DNA of 64,000 nt from QYOJ01 sp043810345 (lineage in GTDB: Bacteria > Bacteroidota > Bacteroidia > Bacteroidales > FEN-979). Location: assembly GCA_043810345.1 (NCBI GenBank), contig JBDROF010000022.1, positions 5,169-69,168 of the forward strand. Direction: 5' to 3'. The notes under the pieces are model-generated. The model did not search any database, was not told where the DNA came from, and saw nothing but the letters and a program-made list of their open reading frames with translations. A program made the position numbers and the translations under genes. Positions 41,367-51,571 of this stretch are shown in pieces (the first letter of the stretch is position 1; each line of letters opens with the position of its first letter).

Positions 41367-41759
41367 TTACTTCAGGGTGCGCATGTAAGCTACAAGCGCC
41401 CAGCGGTCAGCTTCAGCAGGGACCTTTTTTTCGTAAGATGGCATCTCATCCTTGCCATAGGTAGTCTTGTAATAAAGCTCTCCATCGGTCTGCTCCTGGA
41501 ATTTGGCGCTCGAAAAATCACCGGGGTTTGTTTTCAGCATGGCTTTTTTTGGTCCGTCACCTAGCCCCTTTGTACCATGGCAGGCTTTGCACTGCTTGGC
41601 CCACAACTCTTTGCCATCAGCAATCACCGATGCATCTTTCAGGTTCACGCTTGCTTTCATCGTCTTGTACTTGGCCGGAACCTCCCAGCGCTTTCCCTGC
41701 GCCGACGCACTCCCCGCGATGAGAAGAGCTACAGCAACCATAAATATGATCTTTTTCAT
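41367..41759 (-). CDS. Monoheme cytochrome c, class I
   Basis: 130 residues from MKKIIFMVAVALLIAGSASA (signal peptide); a longer frame from 41783 overlaps the promoter box and is rejected. One heme attachment motif CKACH, with EMPSYEKKV supplying the probable axial methionine. Fold and size fit the cytochrome_CBB3/class I group, so it is a periplasmic electron carrier. A TACCTTTG box is 23 nt upstream. It lies 9 kb from the putative heme-sensing kinases and is not in their operon, but could be a redox partner of the NrfD system (speculation). Confidence 0.9.
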   Translation of the reverse strand: MKKIIFMVAVALLIAGSASAQGKRWEVPAKYKTMKASVNLKDASVIADGKELWAKQCKACHGTKGLGDGPKKAMLKTNPGDFSSAKFQEQTDGELYYKTTYGKDEMPSYEKKVPAEADRWALVAYMRTLK

Positions 41760-41782
41760 TGTTTTATTGTTTTTAGATACCA

Positions 41783-41790
41783 CAAAGGTA
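41783..41790 (-). promoter_or_regulatory. -7 box TACCTTTG for the cytochrome c gene
   Basis: TAnnTTTG match on the minus strand; 23 nt separate it from the ATG. Confidence 0.6.
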
Positions 41791-41861
41791 TAAATAAATC
41801 CAGATATGTTAATTTATTAACATTTTTTTACATTCACGGACGGTTAGGTGCCGGGGTTTTA

Positions 41862-42386
41862 TCACTCGATCAGCCCGTGACCTGGAAGGGTCATTTCCGG
41901 AAAGAGAATCCGCCGGATCTCTTCCAGCCTGGTTTCAACGATGAGGATTTCATGCCGGTTTGAATCGGTTATATCCGCTTTGCTCAGCAACTCGCGGTAC
42001 CGTTGCTGAAGTGTTTGTTGTTCCGCCAGAATCGGGGTGATGTAGTCGATATATTCAGGATAGATCGAATCATAATATACCTTCCATCTCTCTCGTATTT
42101 TTTCTGAGGGAGATACGCACATGATGTATTCTGCAAGCATGATTTTATTTACCGGATCGGGATTGAGTACGATCAGTTCGGTGATGTACTGATCGTAAAA
42201 CTGCAACTCGGCCAGGTCTGCTGCACGATTACGAAATCCGGTATCAATGACTTTCGTTGCCACTACCAGCGCGACGCTCACAATGAACCATTTTGCCAGG
42301 TCGATCCAGAATTTCAATGTTGGCGTTACCTGTCCGGAATTCCCGCCAATGGGATTTTCCGTTGTACTCTTTACACTTTTTGCCAT
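41862..42386 (-). CDS. Single-helix membrane protein of unknown function
   Basis: 174 residues. The N-terminal 25 residues are polar (AKSVKSTTENPIGG), then one membrane helix (about 26-45, FWIDLAKWFIVSVALVVATK) and a helical, charged extracytoplasmic or cytoplasmic domain with probable coiled coil near the end (EQQTLQQRYRELLSKADI). Not recognised. Neighbours on either side are unrelated and the gene appears monocistronic. Confidence 0.6.
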   Translation of the reverse strand: MAKSVKSTTENPIGGNSGQVTPTLKFWIDLAKWFIVSVALVVATKVIDTGFRNRAADLAELQFYDQYITELIVLNPDPVNKIMLAEYIMCVSPSEKIRERWKVYYDSIYPEYIDYITPILAEQQTLQQRYRELLSKADITDSNRHEILIVETRLEEIRRILFPEMTLPGHGLIE

Positions 42387-42462
42387 ATTTGCTTCATTTT
42401 TAAGGATTGATTTTGATGCGCGGAAAAATTATTACTGACCCAAGTTAGAAAAAAAATGTGTA

Positions 42463-42489
42463 TTGACATTCCCGGTAAAGATACTTTTA
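42463..42489 (+). promoter_or_regulatory. Possible promoter of the AGCS gene (TTG ... TACTTTTA)
   Basis: TTG at 42463-42465 and TACTTTTA at 42482-42489, with 16 bp between. The -7 box differs from TAnnTTTG at its last base. Confidence 0.4.
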
Positions 42490-42530
42490 ATAAATTGAGC
42501 CGTTTTTAACCTTCCGATAGAGAACACATC

Positions 42531-44222
42531 ATGCTAAAGAAGATCAGATTTCCCCTGTTTCCCATTCTATTATTCGCTTCCTGCTCCCTTGTCGCACAAG
42601 ATACTATCCCGGTAGCCGGTGACCATCAACAGACAACGTTCCTGACTGAGGAAGAGGAATTAACGATCAGCCAGCAGATCGACCGGGCCTTCTCTCCCGT
42701 CGTGGATGTCATGAACTCGATTCTGTTCTTCGATCCCTTTGCCGTTACCGGGCTGCATGATCCGGTAGTCTATGATGAGAATGGAGTTCCGTTTCGCGAC
42801 AGTGCCGGAAACCCTGTTCAGTCCAACATCCCTTTCATTGTGGTATGGTTGATTTTTGGAGCGGTAGTTTTCACTATCGTGATGCGGTTCATCAACATCC
42901 GGGGATTCAGGCATGCCATCCAGCTGATCCAGGGAAAATATGACAATCCGAACGATCCTGGCGAAGTCTCTCATTTTCAGGCGCTTACAACTGCTTTATC
43001 GGCCACAGTGGGTCTCGGAAACATTGCCGGGGTAGCCATCGCTATATCCATCGGTGGGCCTGGGGCCACGTTATGGATGATCGTGGCTGGATTTCTGGGG
43101 ATGACTTCCAAGTTCACCGAATGTACGTTGGGAGTTAAATACAGGAAAATCGATGAACATGGGGTGGTTTCCGGGGGGCCGATGTACTACCTCCGGGAGG
43201 GATTGAAACGAAAAAAACTGAAATGGCTGGGTTGGATCCTCTCCGGGATGTTTGCCATCCTGGTCATTGGCGGATCCTTCGGAGGCGGGAACATGTTCCA
43301 GGCCAATCAGGCCTTTTCCCAGCTGGCCTACGTCGTGCCGTCTATCCAGCATTTCGGTGCCTGGTTCGGAATGGCTCTGGCATTATTGGTAGGGATTGTG
43401 GTGATCGGCGGGATAAAAAGCATCGCCCGGGTAACCGATAAGATCGTTCCCTTCATGGCACTTTTTTATGTGGGAGTCGCCTTGGTCATCATCGCCATGA
43501 ATATTCACAACACCGGGGAGGCCTTCTCCATGATCTGGCACGGAGCCTTTGCTCCGGGAGCCATCAAAGGTGGAATCATCGGGGTGCTGATCGTCGGATT
43601 CCAGCGGGCCGCATTCTCCAATGAAGCTGGCGTTGGTTCGGCAGCCATTGCCCATTCGGCCGTGAAAACCGATGAACCTATCACCGAAGGTCTGGTAGCA
43701 TTAATGGAGCCTTTTGTCGATACCGTGGTAATCTGCACGATGACAGCGTTGGTTCTGATCTTCACCGGCACCTACGAAAACCCACTGGGACTGGAAGGAT
43801 CACAACTTACCAGCCAGGCTTTCGAAAAAGTCTTCTCCTGGTTCCCTTACATGCTGGTGGTCGCCATTTTCCTCTTTGCTTATTCTACAATGATCTCCTG
43901 GTCCTACTATGGACTGAAAGGATTCGATTACCTTTTTGGAGGATTCTCCCGGAGACTTTTCGGAAACAGAGAGGTCGCCAAATACACCTACTTTGTCATC
44001 TTCCTCGGGTTCATCATCGTGGGATCCTCTTCCAATCTGGGATCTGTGATCGACTTCTCCGACATGATGATCCTGGCCATGGGAGTTCCCAATATCCTCG
44101 GATTGCTTATCCTTGCTCCGGAGGTAAAGCGCGACCTCAATGCTTACTGGAAACAATTGAAATCAGGGGAACTGAGAAAATACACCCGGGCGGAGAGGAG
44201 GGCGGCGAGACGTGAGACGTGA
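42531..44222 (+). CDS. AGCS-family alanine/glycine:cation symporter
   Basis: 563 residues. Imports alanine or glycine with Na+ or H+. The AGCS core shows GLGNIAGVAIAISIGGPGA, FLGMTSKFTECTLGVKYR, GGPMYYLREGL, and FSNEAGVGSAAIAHSA in a later helix. About eleven membrane helices. The N-terminus has a signal-peptide-like stretch (MLKKIRFPLFPILLFASCSLVAQ) and a soluble insert before the first core helix, an arrangement I believe is common in Bacteroidota. The last residues (RRAARRET) and the stop codon lie inside a heptanucleotide array, so the C-terminus has been extended or cut by the repeat. Confidence 0.93.
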   Translation: MLKKIRFPLFPILLFASCSLVAQDTIPVAGDHQQTTFLTEEEELTISQQIDRAFSPVVDVMNSILFFDPFAVTGLHDPVVYDENGVPFRDSAGNPVQSNIPFIVVWLIFGAVVFTIVMRFINIRGFRHAIQLIQGKYDNPNDPGEVSHFQALTTALSATVGLGNIAGVAIAISIGGPGATLWMIVAGFLGMTSKFTECTLGVKYRKIDEHGVVSGGPMYYLREGLKRKKLKWLGWILSGMFAILVIGGSFGGGNMFQANQAFSQLAYVVPSIQHFGAWFGMALALLVGIVVIGGIKSIARVTDKIVPFMALFYVGVALVIIAMNIHNTGEAFSMIWHGAFAPGAIKGGIIGVLIVGFQRAAFSNEAGVGSAAIAHSAVKTDEPITEGLVALMEPFVDTVVICTMTALVLIFTGTYENPLGLEGSQLTSQAFEKVFSWFPYMLVVAIFLFAYSTMISWSYYGLKGFDYLFGGFSRRLFGNREVAKYTYFVIFLGFIIVGSSSNLGSVIDFSDMMILAMGVPNILGLLILAPEVKRDLNAYWKQLKSGELRKYTRAERRAARRET

Positions 44223-44249
44223 GATGTAGGACGTAGGATGTGAGATATG
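44208..44249. repeat. Heptanucleotide array, 6 units (AGACGTG type), over a stop codon
   Basis: agacgtg x2, agatgta, ggacgta, ggatgtg, agatatg. Same unit family and drift order as at 15852-15900. The TGA at 44220-44222 that ends the AGCS gene is inside the array. Confidence 0.88.
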
Positions 44250-44298
44250 AAGAGTGTGACGGAAGAAGAGTGAAGTCACATAACAGGTTCTATTCCCC

Positions 44299-44306
44299 TA
44301 TCTTTG
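44299..44306 (+). promoter_or_regulatory. -7 box TATCTTTG of the decayed efflux operon
   Basis: TAnnTTTG match 16 nt before the ATG at 44323. The promoter outlived the genes it served. Confidence 0.5.
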
Positions 44307-44322
44307 CAAAAATTTTTTCGCT

Positions 44323-44488
44323 ATGAACTGGAGAAAATCATTGATAAGTACTATTGTGGTGATCCTGCTACGGTACAGGGAGAGATCCTGCAAAGCCAGG
44401 TAATTCTTCGTGAAGGGACGAAATTCAGGAAAGGGAATCTGCTGGTCAGGATTTTCGATGAAGAGGCCCGCAATATCCGGAACGCCTC
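44323..44488 (+). pseudogene. Remnant of an RND membrane-fusion (HlyD-type) protein
   Basis: Begins MNWRKSLISTIVVILL, a typical N-terminal membrane anchor, then shifts frame into EILQSQVILREGTKFRKGNL followed by VRIFDEEA, the lipoyl-like hairpin region of adaptor proteins. Most of the gene is gone: the reading passes directly into RND permease sequence. It was the first gene of a tripartite efflux operon. Confidence 0.75.
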
Positions 44489-47209
44489 GAACGATACATC
44501 AACGTCTCTGTCTTTTATCCCGGTGCCTCTCCCAAAGAGATGGAAGAGGGCGTCACCGTCAGGATCGAAGAAGCGCTCAGAGGCATTGCAGGGATCAAGG
44601 AAGTGAACAGTACTTCATCCGAAAACGTGACAACCGTTCAGGTTGAGATCACAGGAGAATATGACATTAACGAAACCCTGATGGAGGTAAAAAATTCCGT
44701 GGATGGGATTACCTCCTTCCCGGTGGACGCAGAAAAACCGATTGTCAACAAACAGCGATCCTCCACTTTTGCCATTTTTATGAGTCTCTCAGGAACGTCG
44801 ATTTGTTGACCCTGAAACAGTATGCCAACGAAATTGAGCATGACCTTTATACATCCGGGATCATTTCACAGATTACGGTAGGTTGGGTTCCCCGCCCTGG
44901 AGCTCTCCGTAGAGATCTCCGAAGAGAACCGGTTGCGTTATAACCTGACCTTCGACGAAGTCTCCCGCGCCATTGCCCAGAACAACCTGGATATTTCCGG
45001 GGGCCAGATCCGTTCCGATAAAGAGGAGATCATGATCCGGAGCCGTTACCGTACGGTCAAACCGGAAGAGATTGAAGAGATCATCATCCGTGGAAATCCA
45101 GATGGCAGCTATCTCCGTATCGGCGACGTGGACGCGGTGAACATACAGTTTGCCGATGTGGCCAGCACCTCCCTGTTAAACGGGAATCCTGCGGTGACCT
45201 TTCAGATATTTAAGCTCCCTACAGAAGACCTGACCGCCATTTCAGACTATTGTAACGAATATACCGAAACCTGGAACGAAACGCACAGTGATACAGAAAT
45301 ATCCGTCACCTACGACTTCCTTCAACTGCTCAAAGCCAGGTTGAACCTGCTCTATAGGAACGGGGGTATCGGGTTGCTGCTGATCTTCATCTCCCTGGGT
45401 CTCTTCCTAAGCCTCCGCCTATCCCTCTGGGTGGCCATAGGCATCCCGGCTTCATTTGGCGCCATGTTTATCCTGGGGATGTTCTATGGCCTCACGGTGA
45501 ACATGATCTCTCTCTTCGGAATGATCCTGGTGATCGGGATTCTGGTGGATGACGGGATTGTGATCGCCGAAAATATCTATACCCACTTTGAACGAGGAAA
45601 AACTCCCCGGAAGGCGGCTCTTGACGGAACGATGGAGGTGCTTCCTGCCGTGGTGACCTCCGTAACTACCACCATTGTTGCTTTTTCACCGCTGTTCTTC
45701 ATCAAGGGAAGAATGGAATTCATGTATGAGATGGCGTTTGTGGTAGTCTTCAGTTTGGCTTTCTCCCTGCTTGAAGCCTTTTTTGTACTTCCCGCCCACC
45801 TGGCAAGCAGGTGGGTGTTGCGACGGAATGTCCGACAGAATACCGGGAAACGGATCCGGGATGCGTTGGATAGAGCTGTCGATTACATGCGTGTCAAGCT
45901 TTACGGAAACACCTTGAAATTTGTGATCAAAGGAACTTTTTTCCCGGCCATTCCGTTTGACCAGTTTACCGTAGATCTTGCTTTCAAGCCCGGATCAGGA
46001 GAGGCTCAAACTCTGGAATATCTTAACCTGATCGACGACGCGATCTGGGAGGTGAATGCCGAACTGCAGGAGGAGCTGGGCGACACCAACCACTTTGTGA
46101 ATTATACCTTCCTCTCTACCGGTAACGCCTTCAGCGGGCAGGAGCGGGGATCCCATGCCGGTAACATCTTCGTGTTGTTGCGGGACCTTGAAAACACCGG
46201 CACCTCCAGTTACGATATCGTCAGCCGGGTACAACAGAAAGTGGGTGACATGCCCGAAGCCGAGAAACTCACCATCCAGGGCAGAGCTACGTTCGGCACC
46301 CCTATCTCTGTAAGTCTGCTTGGCAAAGATGAAGCCGAACTGAACCTGGTGAAAGCTGATCCGCAGCCTGAAACAGATTGAAGTGCTGAACAACATCGCC
46401 GACGTAAATCCTACGGGAATGCGGGAGGTTCAGCTGAAGCTGAAACCTCTTGCCTATTTTCTAGGACTTACCCAGGCCAGCCTCACCAACCAGGTTCGCC
46501 AGGGTTTCTTTGGCGGACAGGCTCAGAGGCTGCAGCATGGAAAAGATGAGTTGCGGGTATGGGTCAGGTATCCAAAGACAGACCGCATCAACCTGGGTCA
46601 ACTGGAAACGATGAAGATCAAAACGCCGCTGGGTGAATTTCCGCTCTCGGAACTGGCCACCTATAGGATCGAACGGGGACCTGTCAGCATCAAACATTAC
46701 AACAGTTCGCGGGAGATCCGCATCGATGCCAATGTGATCAGCTACGATACCCCCATTGTTCCCATCCAGACGAAGATCGAAACGGAGATCGTTCCGGATC
46801 TGATAGCACGATATCCGGGGATTGATCATTGTGATGATGATCCCGCTTGCCTGGCTTGGCGCGTTTCCGGGCCATCGTACTGACAACCATTACCACCACA
46901 GTAGGGCTTTATCCGATCATCCTCGAAGGAAGTTTCCAGGCGCAGTTCCTGATACCAATGGCTGTTTCCTTGGCTTACGGGGTATTCATCGGTACTGCTT
47001 TTATCCTGGTCTTTTTCCCCGTCCTGATCCTGGCCCTGAACGACATCAAAAGGTACTCCATCTATTTCTACAACCGGATCAACTTATGGATATTGCAGGG
47101 AGATCCCAAGCGGAAGGTGCCTCCTAAGATCGCAGCGAAACTCTCTACCGTTCCTTCGAGGGAGAGCGTTGAAAAGGCCCTGATTTACAGTAAACGTACC
47201 ATTGAATAA
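44489..47209 (+). pseudogene. Decayed RND efflux permease (AcrB family)
   Basis: Homology runs through several frames. Frame a: RYINVSVFYPGASPKEMEEG (N-terminal porter domain). A one-base lesion near 44800 produces a stop, the frame is damaged again near 44880, and a long open stretch (44933-46381) carries GILVDDGIVIAENIYTHFER, the RND helix-4 aspartate pair. An in-frame deletion seems to remove helix 7 (KFVIK runs straight into GTFFPAIPFDQFTV). A frameshift near 46355 and a deletion near 46855 (IIVMMIPLAWLGA joined to FRAIVLTTITTTVGLYPIIL) follow, and the end is DPKRKVPPKIAAKLST. At least five lesions; it cannot make a working pump. Confidence 0.88.
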
Positions 47210-47230
47210 CGCTACTGAAGGAAGAAAAAG

Positions 47231-47737
47231 ATGAAACATCTGATGACCAGCGTGAACCGGTACGACAACACCCCATCCTTCGACACCACCAGTTTCAGTT
47301 ATGTCCGGGGTGATCAGTATACGAACAGCCTGACCCCTTATGTCAATGTACGTTGGCTGCTCTTCGACGGGTTATCAGTAACCATGAACAAACAGAAGCT
47401 CGCCCTGCTGGAGCAGGAGCGGTTGCGGGTCCTGAATGAAGTGAAGGATCTCTCGGGCGACCGGTATGCCTATGAGATGATGCGGAAAGAGCTGGGAAAT
47501 TCTGTCACCTTTGACGTGTTGCAGGCCAAAAACTCCTTCCTGAGCGACTCCACCAACTACCTGCTGCAGGAGCTGAACGTGAAGAACTCCCGGTTACGCC
47601 TCAACCTGTTGCTCGGAGAGCCCCCTTCGGTGCAATTTACACTGGTTGACAGTTTTCGGGTGGAGCTGCAGGAATACGCCATCTATGACCTGATCGACAG
47701 CCAGACGGAGCTGCTCCGGTTGACAGGGGGGATCATT
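47231..47737 (+). pseudogene. Truncated TolC-family outer-membrane efflux protein
   Basis: About 165 codons with TolC character (YTNSLTPYVNVRWLLFDGLS; helical QKLALLEQERLRVLNEVKDL; SVTFDVLQAKNSFLSDSTNY; LLLGEPPS). Signal peptide and N-terminal part are missing, and the end breaks off at LLRLTGG, where an ORF6N remnant on the other strand begins. It completes a fusion protein - RND - TolC operon in which every gene is broken. Confidence 0.8.
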
Positions 47738-47920
47738 GTCCTCTATTTTCCTTGATAATTCTTTCGTTGATTCCATATAACGCCTGAGTTGAACAAATGC
47801 CCGCATAATAAGGATGTTCACTTGGATAGCTTTATCAGAATTTAGAATGGAAGAGAGCATGGCCACACCTAGTTCAGTAAATGCGAAAGGAAGAAATTTT
47901 GAATGTTGCCCCCGAAATCA
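47735..47920 (-). pseudogene. ORF6N-domain protein fragment
   Basis: The minus strand reads FRGQHSKFLPFAFTELGVAM then LSSILNSDKAIQVNILIMRA and FVQLRRYMESTKEL, the C-terminal half of the ORF6N (KilA-N-associated) domain known from phage and mobile-element proteins. An in-frame TGA precedes it. It abuts the broken end of the tolC remnant, so it probably marks an old insertion. The remaining gap to 48064 shows a further short open stretch in the same frame (EKKYHQVALLPEEEHAQIPK) but nothing identifiable. Confidence 0.7.
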
Positions 47921-48064
47921 TTTGGGAATCTGTGCATGTTCCTCCTCAGGCAGGAGTGCTACCTGATGATATTTCTTTTCCATTATCTGAGTTTTCTCCA
48001 TTAATCCGGAAACCAGGGGAAAGGTTATACCTTTATTTGTAAATTAGATGAGAATTTCATCAAG

Positions 48065-48520
48065 ATGAGATCCCTCCGAAGAAGAATCATAAGGTATTTC
48101 CTCGCCATTTTCACTCTGCCCAGGGTGAAGGCGGAGGTGGCGCGAATAGCCCGGGCATTTCTCCAGGAATCATCGAGATACACCCATGGCGTAACCGGTG
48201 AGGCCAGAGAGACGAAAGAGGCCTTTGTAATCCTGACCAGATATATGAAGCGGGAGAAGCTCTCCCCGGCAGAGAGGCGTCAGTTCGGCCGGCAGATGAT
48301 TGATCTTCTGAAAGGAACCGGCGTGGTGGTGCCCGTTTTACTCATTCCTGTTCCGTTTGTGGGGACCGTCTTGTTGGTGGTTATGGATCACCTGCTGATG
48401 AGCATGAACATCCAGCTACTGCCATCTGCTTTCTATCAGAAAGAGAAAAAAGGATTATTGACTCCTGAGGCGATAGAGAAGGAGCTGGAGGGAGAAAAGG
48501 AAGAGGGAAAAACCAAGTAG
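48065..48520 (+). CDS. Small LETM1-like protein
   Basis: 151 residues. The central region TGVVVPVLLIPVPFVGTVLL with the following LLPSAFYQKEKKG resembles the hydrophobic segment and P-S-x-F/Y end of LETM1-type domains. A basic N-terminus (MRSLRRRIIRYFLAIFTLP), a helical linker and a charged C-terminus flank it. Related Bacteroidetes proteins are annotated LETM1-related (recollection). Function not established; probably membrane-associated. It ends 18 bp before the convergent AsmA-like gene. Confidence 0.6.
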   Translation: MRSLRRRIIRYFLAIFTLPRVKAEVARIARAFLQESSRYTHGVTGEARETKEAFVILTRYMKREKLSPAERRQFGRQMIDLLKGTGVVVPVLLIPVPFVGTVLLVVMDHLLMSMNIQLLPSAFYQKEKKGLLTPEAIEKELEGEKEEGKTK

Positions 48521-48538
48521 CGTTTGCCCGGCGTAACC

Positions 48539-51430
48539 TTAATGCGGTGGAGAGATCGTATCCCCGGGAAGTTCCTCCTCCTTGGCAGCACGGATCAGTT
48601 TCAGCATCTCAGGAGGGAGTTCGTCGGAGTATTCGGTCTCTTCCACATCCTCGTCATGGGTGCCCCGGCCGTATTTGAATTTTGGGTTTTCACTTGTTCC
48701 CAATATCCTCATCGGAATGCCAACAATTCCTAAGGGAGGAAGTCCGAGGCGGGACTTGAGATTCAGTTTCCCGTTGAAGCTAGTTTGTCCCTCTATCCGA
48801 AACCGGAAACCGGCCATCTTCATTTTCGTCCTCTCCAGGGTGATCACGTTGTTTTTGATGGTTGTCCTGAGATCCACCTTCGACAAGTTGGGATTTTTGA
48901 TCCCCTCTTTTTCCAGGTTTTTCCCCATAGCGTTGAAAAGTTTTAGCCCCATGACCTTCACCTTTTCCAGCGACAGGGTTCCGCCTCCCTCCAGCGACGG
49001 ATACACCGGGTTCATTCCCGCATTCAGCTTGCCTTTGAGCGAATAATTGAGCGATACAATCCCTTCGCATTTTCCGGCCGCAGTCGAGAGATTCCGGAAG
49101 AGTTCCACTTCGCGGTATGCTCTTTGGATATCAAAATCCTTCGCGTCGATGTAAAAATCAAAGAATGCCCTCTCCGGAGTGATGCTCCCATAGGTAGCCT
49201 CCATGTTGACCTTGCAGCCGATCAGATCAAAATTCATCCCTTTGAGCAGAAGCATCCCTTTTTGAATCTCTACCGTACTCGTCAGATCCGTGATGTCCAG
49301 GTTCTGAAAACGGATTTTTTTTAGGTCTGCAGTCAACCCGATTTCCAAATTCTGAGGGATCACGATGACGCCGGGAGAAGAGGTGGTCTCTGCAGAAGCC
49401 ATGAACTCATCCACCAGCAGGTAATTTGACCTGAAAGCAAAATTTCCTTTTAACGGTTGGTTCTCAGCAAACACATAATTGATGACATTGCTCAGGTAGC
49501 CATCCATGGTGATGTCGGAAACGCCATACCGGCTGTCGAATCTTTCAAACCAGATCCGGTCATTCTCGAACCGGAATACGCCAGACTGAACGATCAGGGG
49601 CTTGGGCAGATACTCCGTGGTCAATGCAATATTCCGGAGAACCAGTTTCCCGCTGTTGTACAACCGGTCGTAATATCCGGCCAGGGCATCGCTCTGCTTG
49701 CCCTTGAGGATAAGATCGGTTGAAATATATCCGGCCAACTCCATGCCTTCCCGTGAGAAGAGATGATAGATTCCGGCCAGGTCAATGGAACCCTTGGATA
49801 CCAGATCATACTGAAGGTTCTCCGGATTGGAAAAATCGCCTCTGAAGTCAAACGGGTTCCCCTCAAAGGTAAAGGAGAGCGGATCCAGTTTGACGGTCGT
49901 GCCGGAGAGATTGCCCGTTTCGTTGATAATGGTAGCCGAAAGATGGATCTTTTCGATTGGGCGGGGATAGTATTTTGTCTGGATGGCTCCATCATTCACA
50001 GTCAATGTAACGGTAGCCAAGGGAAAGCGCTTCTTCTCCGGAGCATAATTCCCCTTCACCTCCAGATTCAGGTCAAGCATCCCCTTCAAATCAAGACTGT
50101 CTAACGGAATCGCCTCTTTCAGCTCCGTGAGGTTCACATGGGTGAGAAATTTTGCTTCGAGAGGCAGATCAACCAACCCGTGAACGCTAAGAAAACCCTC
50201 CACATGGTTATTCAGGATTCCGGCCTTCAGGTTTTCTATCTGTAGATTGATCGTCCGGTAATCGTGGTTCGTGGCGGAAGAAGAAAGGCTGAACGAGATC
50301 TCCTTGATGGCTTGCGGGAGAGATTTATCCTGGAAAAACCCGTCACTTAGCTTTGAGGTGATGGTGAAATCGGGAATGCTCAAAATCACGGTATCCGGTT
50401 GTTTGCTCTCTGGGTTCTGCCCGGTGGCGTAAATCCCCTCTGCCTTCAGCTTCATGTTAAATTTGCCCCGCAGATCGGTCTCTTTGATCCCGAATCCTTT
50501 TACCCAGTTCTCCAGGGTAACGTTGATATCTGCTTTTACCGATACCCACAGGGAATCAGTGCTGATCATCCACAGAGATCCGCTCAGGTACTCTTCCCTG
50601 AACATGGAAAAGAAAGCGATAAAGATCTCGTATCCGTCTTTCCGGAAGTTAAACTCGCCTTTGAACTCAAATGGGACGTCTTTGATCTTCAGGTCGTTTT
50701 TTTCAAACTTCATGTCCAGCGAGTTCAGATCTACCCGCGTGATGAGTTCTGCATAGAGAGGTTTGGCATCGATGTAGGGGACTTGATCATAGACCAGGTC
50801 AATGGAATCGATGAGCACCTTTGAGTCGAGTCTCATGATAGCGTTGCTGATATCATTCTTCCCGCGGTAGTCTATTCCGTGTGCCACGATGTTCAACGGA
50901 ATAGAGGGATCAGAATAGACAAAGTCGGTATGGGTAAAAATAATACGCTCGATCCGGATCGCGGCGCTTCCGGAAGCAGGTTCCCCAGGTTTGGAAGATG
51001 GATCGCCATCTTCAACAGAATCGGGTGATGCATTGTATACCTGGTAATTTGGGGTGCCCTCTTCGTTGTATTGAATGACGACCCGGCCATGATCAATGTA
51101 GATCCGCGTAATCTCGACCGGACCGCTGACCAGGCTCCACAAGTCGACTCCAACCGAAACAATCCCGGCAATGATGAGGGTATCCTGACTAAAAGGGGCG
51201 GATGATTTCAGGGAGAAATTGAACAGATTGATGGTCAGATGAGGGAAATGACGGATAAAAGAGATCTCCATCTCCGAGAAGTTCAACTCGGTGTTGAGAG
51301 TTTTATTCGCCGTATGTTTTACAACCTGTTCGAGTTTATCCTTAAAAATGAACGGGGTGAGAATAAGAAAAAGCAAGAGGACAAAGAGAGTCCCCAATAT
51401 GATTCCGAAGATCCTGAAAGCTCGTTTCAT
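48539..51430 (-). CDS. AsmA-family (AsmA-like C-terminal) envelope protein
   Basis: 963 residues. N-terminal membrane anchor (about 7-30, IFGIILGTLFVLLLFLILTP), then the AsmA N-terminal pattern TLNTELNFSEMEISFIRHFP and PHLTINLFNFSLKSS, a long beta-taco/groove region of alternating hydrophobic strands, and an AsmA-like C-terminal part (LSLEKVKVMGLKLFNAMGKN; KVDLRTTIKNNVITLERTKM). Ends with a charged tail. AsmA-type proteins are bridge-like lipid-transport or outer-membrane homeostasis factors in other bacteria (family knowledge). Stands alone between convergent and divergent genes. Confidence 0.88.
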   Translation of the reverse strand: MKRAFRIFGIILGTLFVLLLFLILTPFIFKDKLEQVVKHTANKTLNTELNFSEMEISFIRHFPHLTINLFNFSLKSSAPFSQDTLIIAGIVSVGVDLWSLVSGPVEITRIYIDHGRVVIQYNEEGTPNYQVYNASPDSVEDGDPSSKPGEPASGSAAIRIERIIFTHTDFVYSDPSIPLNIVAHGIDYRGKNDISNAIMRLDSKVLIDSIDLVYDQVPYIDAKPLYAELITRVDLNSLDMKFEKNDLKIKDVPFEFKGEFNFRKDGYEIFIAFFSMFREEYLSGSLWMISTDSLWVSVKADINVTLENWVKGFGIKETDLRGKFNMKLKAEGIYATGQNPESKQPDTVILSIPDFTITSKLSDGFFQDKSLPQAIKEISFSLSSSATNHDYRTINLQIENLKAGILNNHVEGFLSVHGLVDLPLEAKFLTHVNLTELKEAIPLDSLDLKGMLDLNLEVKGNYAPEKKRFPLATVTLTVNDGAIQTKYYPRPIEKIHLSATIINETGNLSGTTVKLDPLSFTFEGNPFDFRGDFSNPENLQYDLVSKGSIDLAGIYHLFSREGMELAGYISTDLILKGKQSDALAGYYDRLYNSGKLVLRNIALTTEYLPKPLIVQSGVFRFENDRIWFERFDSRYGVSDITMDGYLSNVINYVFAENQPLKGNFAFRSNYLLVDEFMASAETTSSPGVIVIPQNLEIGLTADLKKIRFQNLDITDLTSTVEIQKGMLLLKGMNFDLIGCKVNMEATYGSITPERAFFDFYIDAKDFDIQRAYREVELFRNLSTAAGKCEGIVSLNYSLKGKLNAGMNPVYPSLEGGGTLSLEKVKVMGLKLFNAMGKNLEKEGIKNPNLSKVDLRTTIKNNVITLERTKMKMAGFRFRIEGQTSFNGKLNLKSRLGLPPLGIVGIPMRILGTSENPKFKYGRGTHDEDVEETEYSDELPPEMLKLIRAAKEEELPGDTISPPH

Positions 51431-51571
51431 ATGGCCCCCTCCTTTTTTTGTTCATCAATTTATCGATTAAAGTTACGAGTTTCTCATTCATGATGAAAAA
51501 ATTGCACAAATATTAATCTTATCTTCGTCCTTTACTTGCTTAAATTCCAGGAGAATCACACGGTTGATCCA

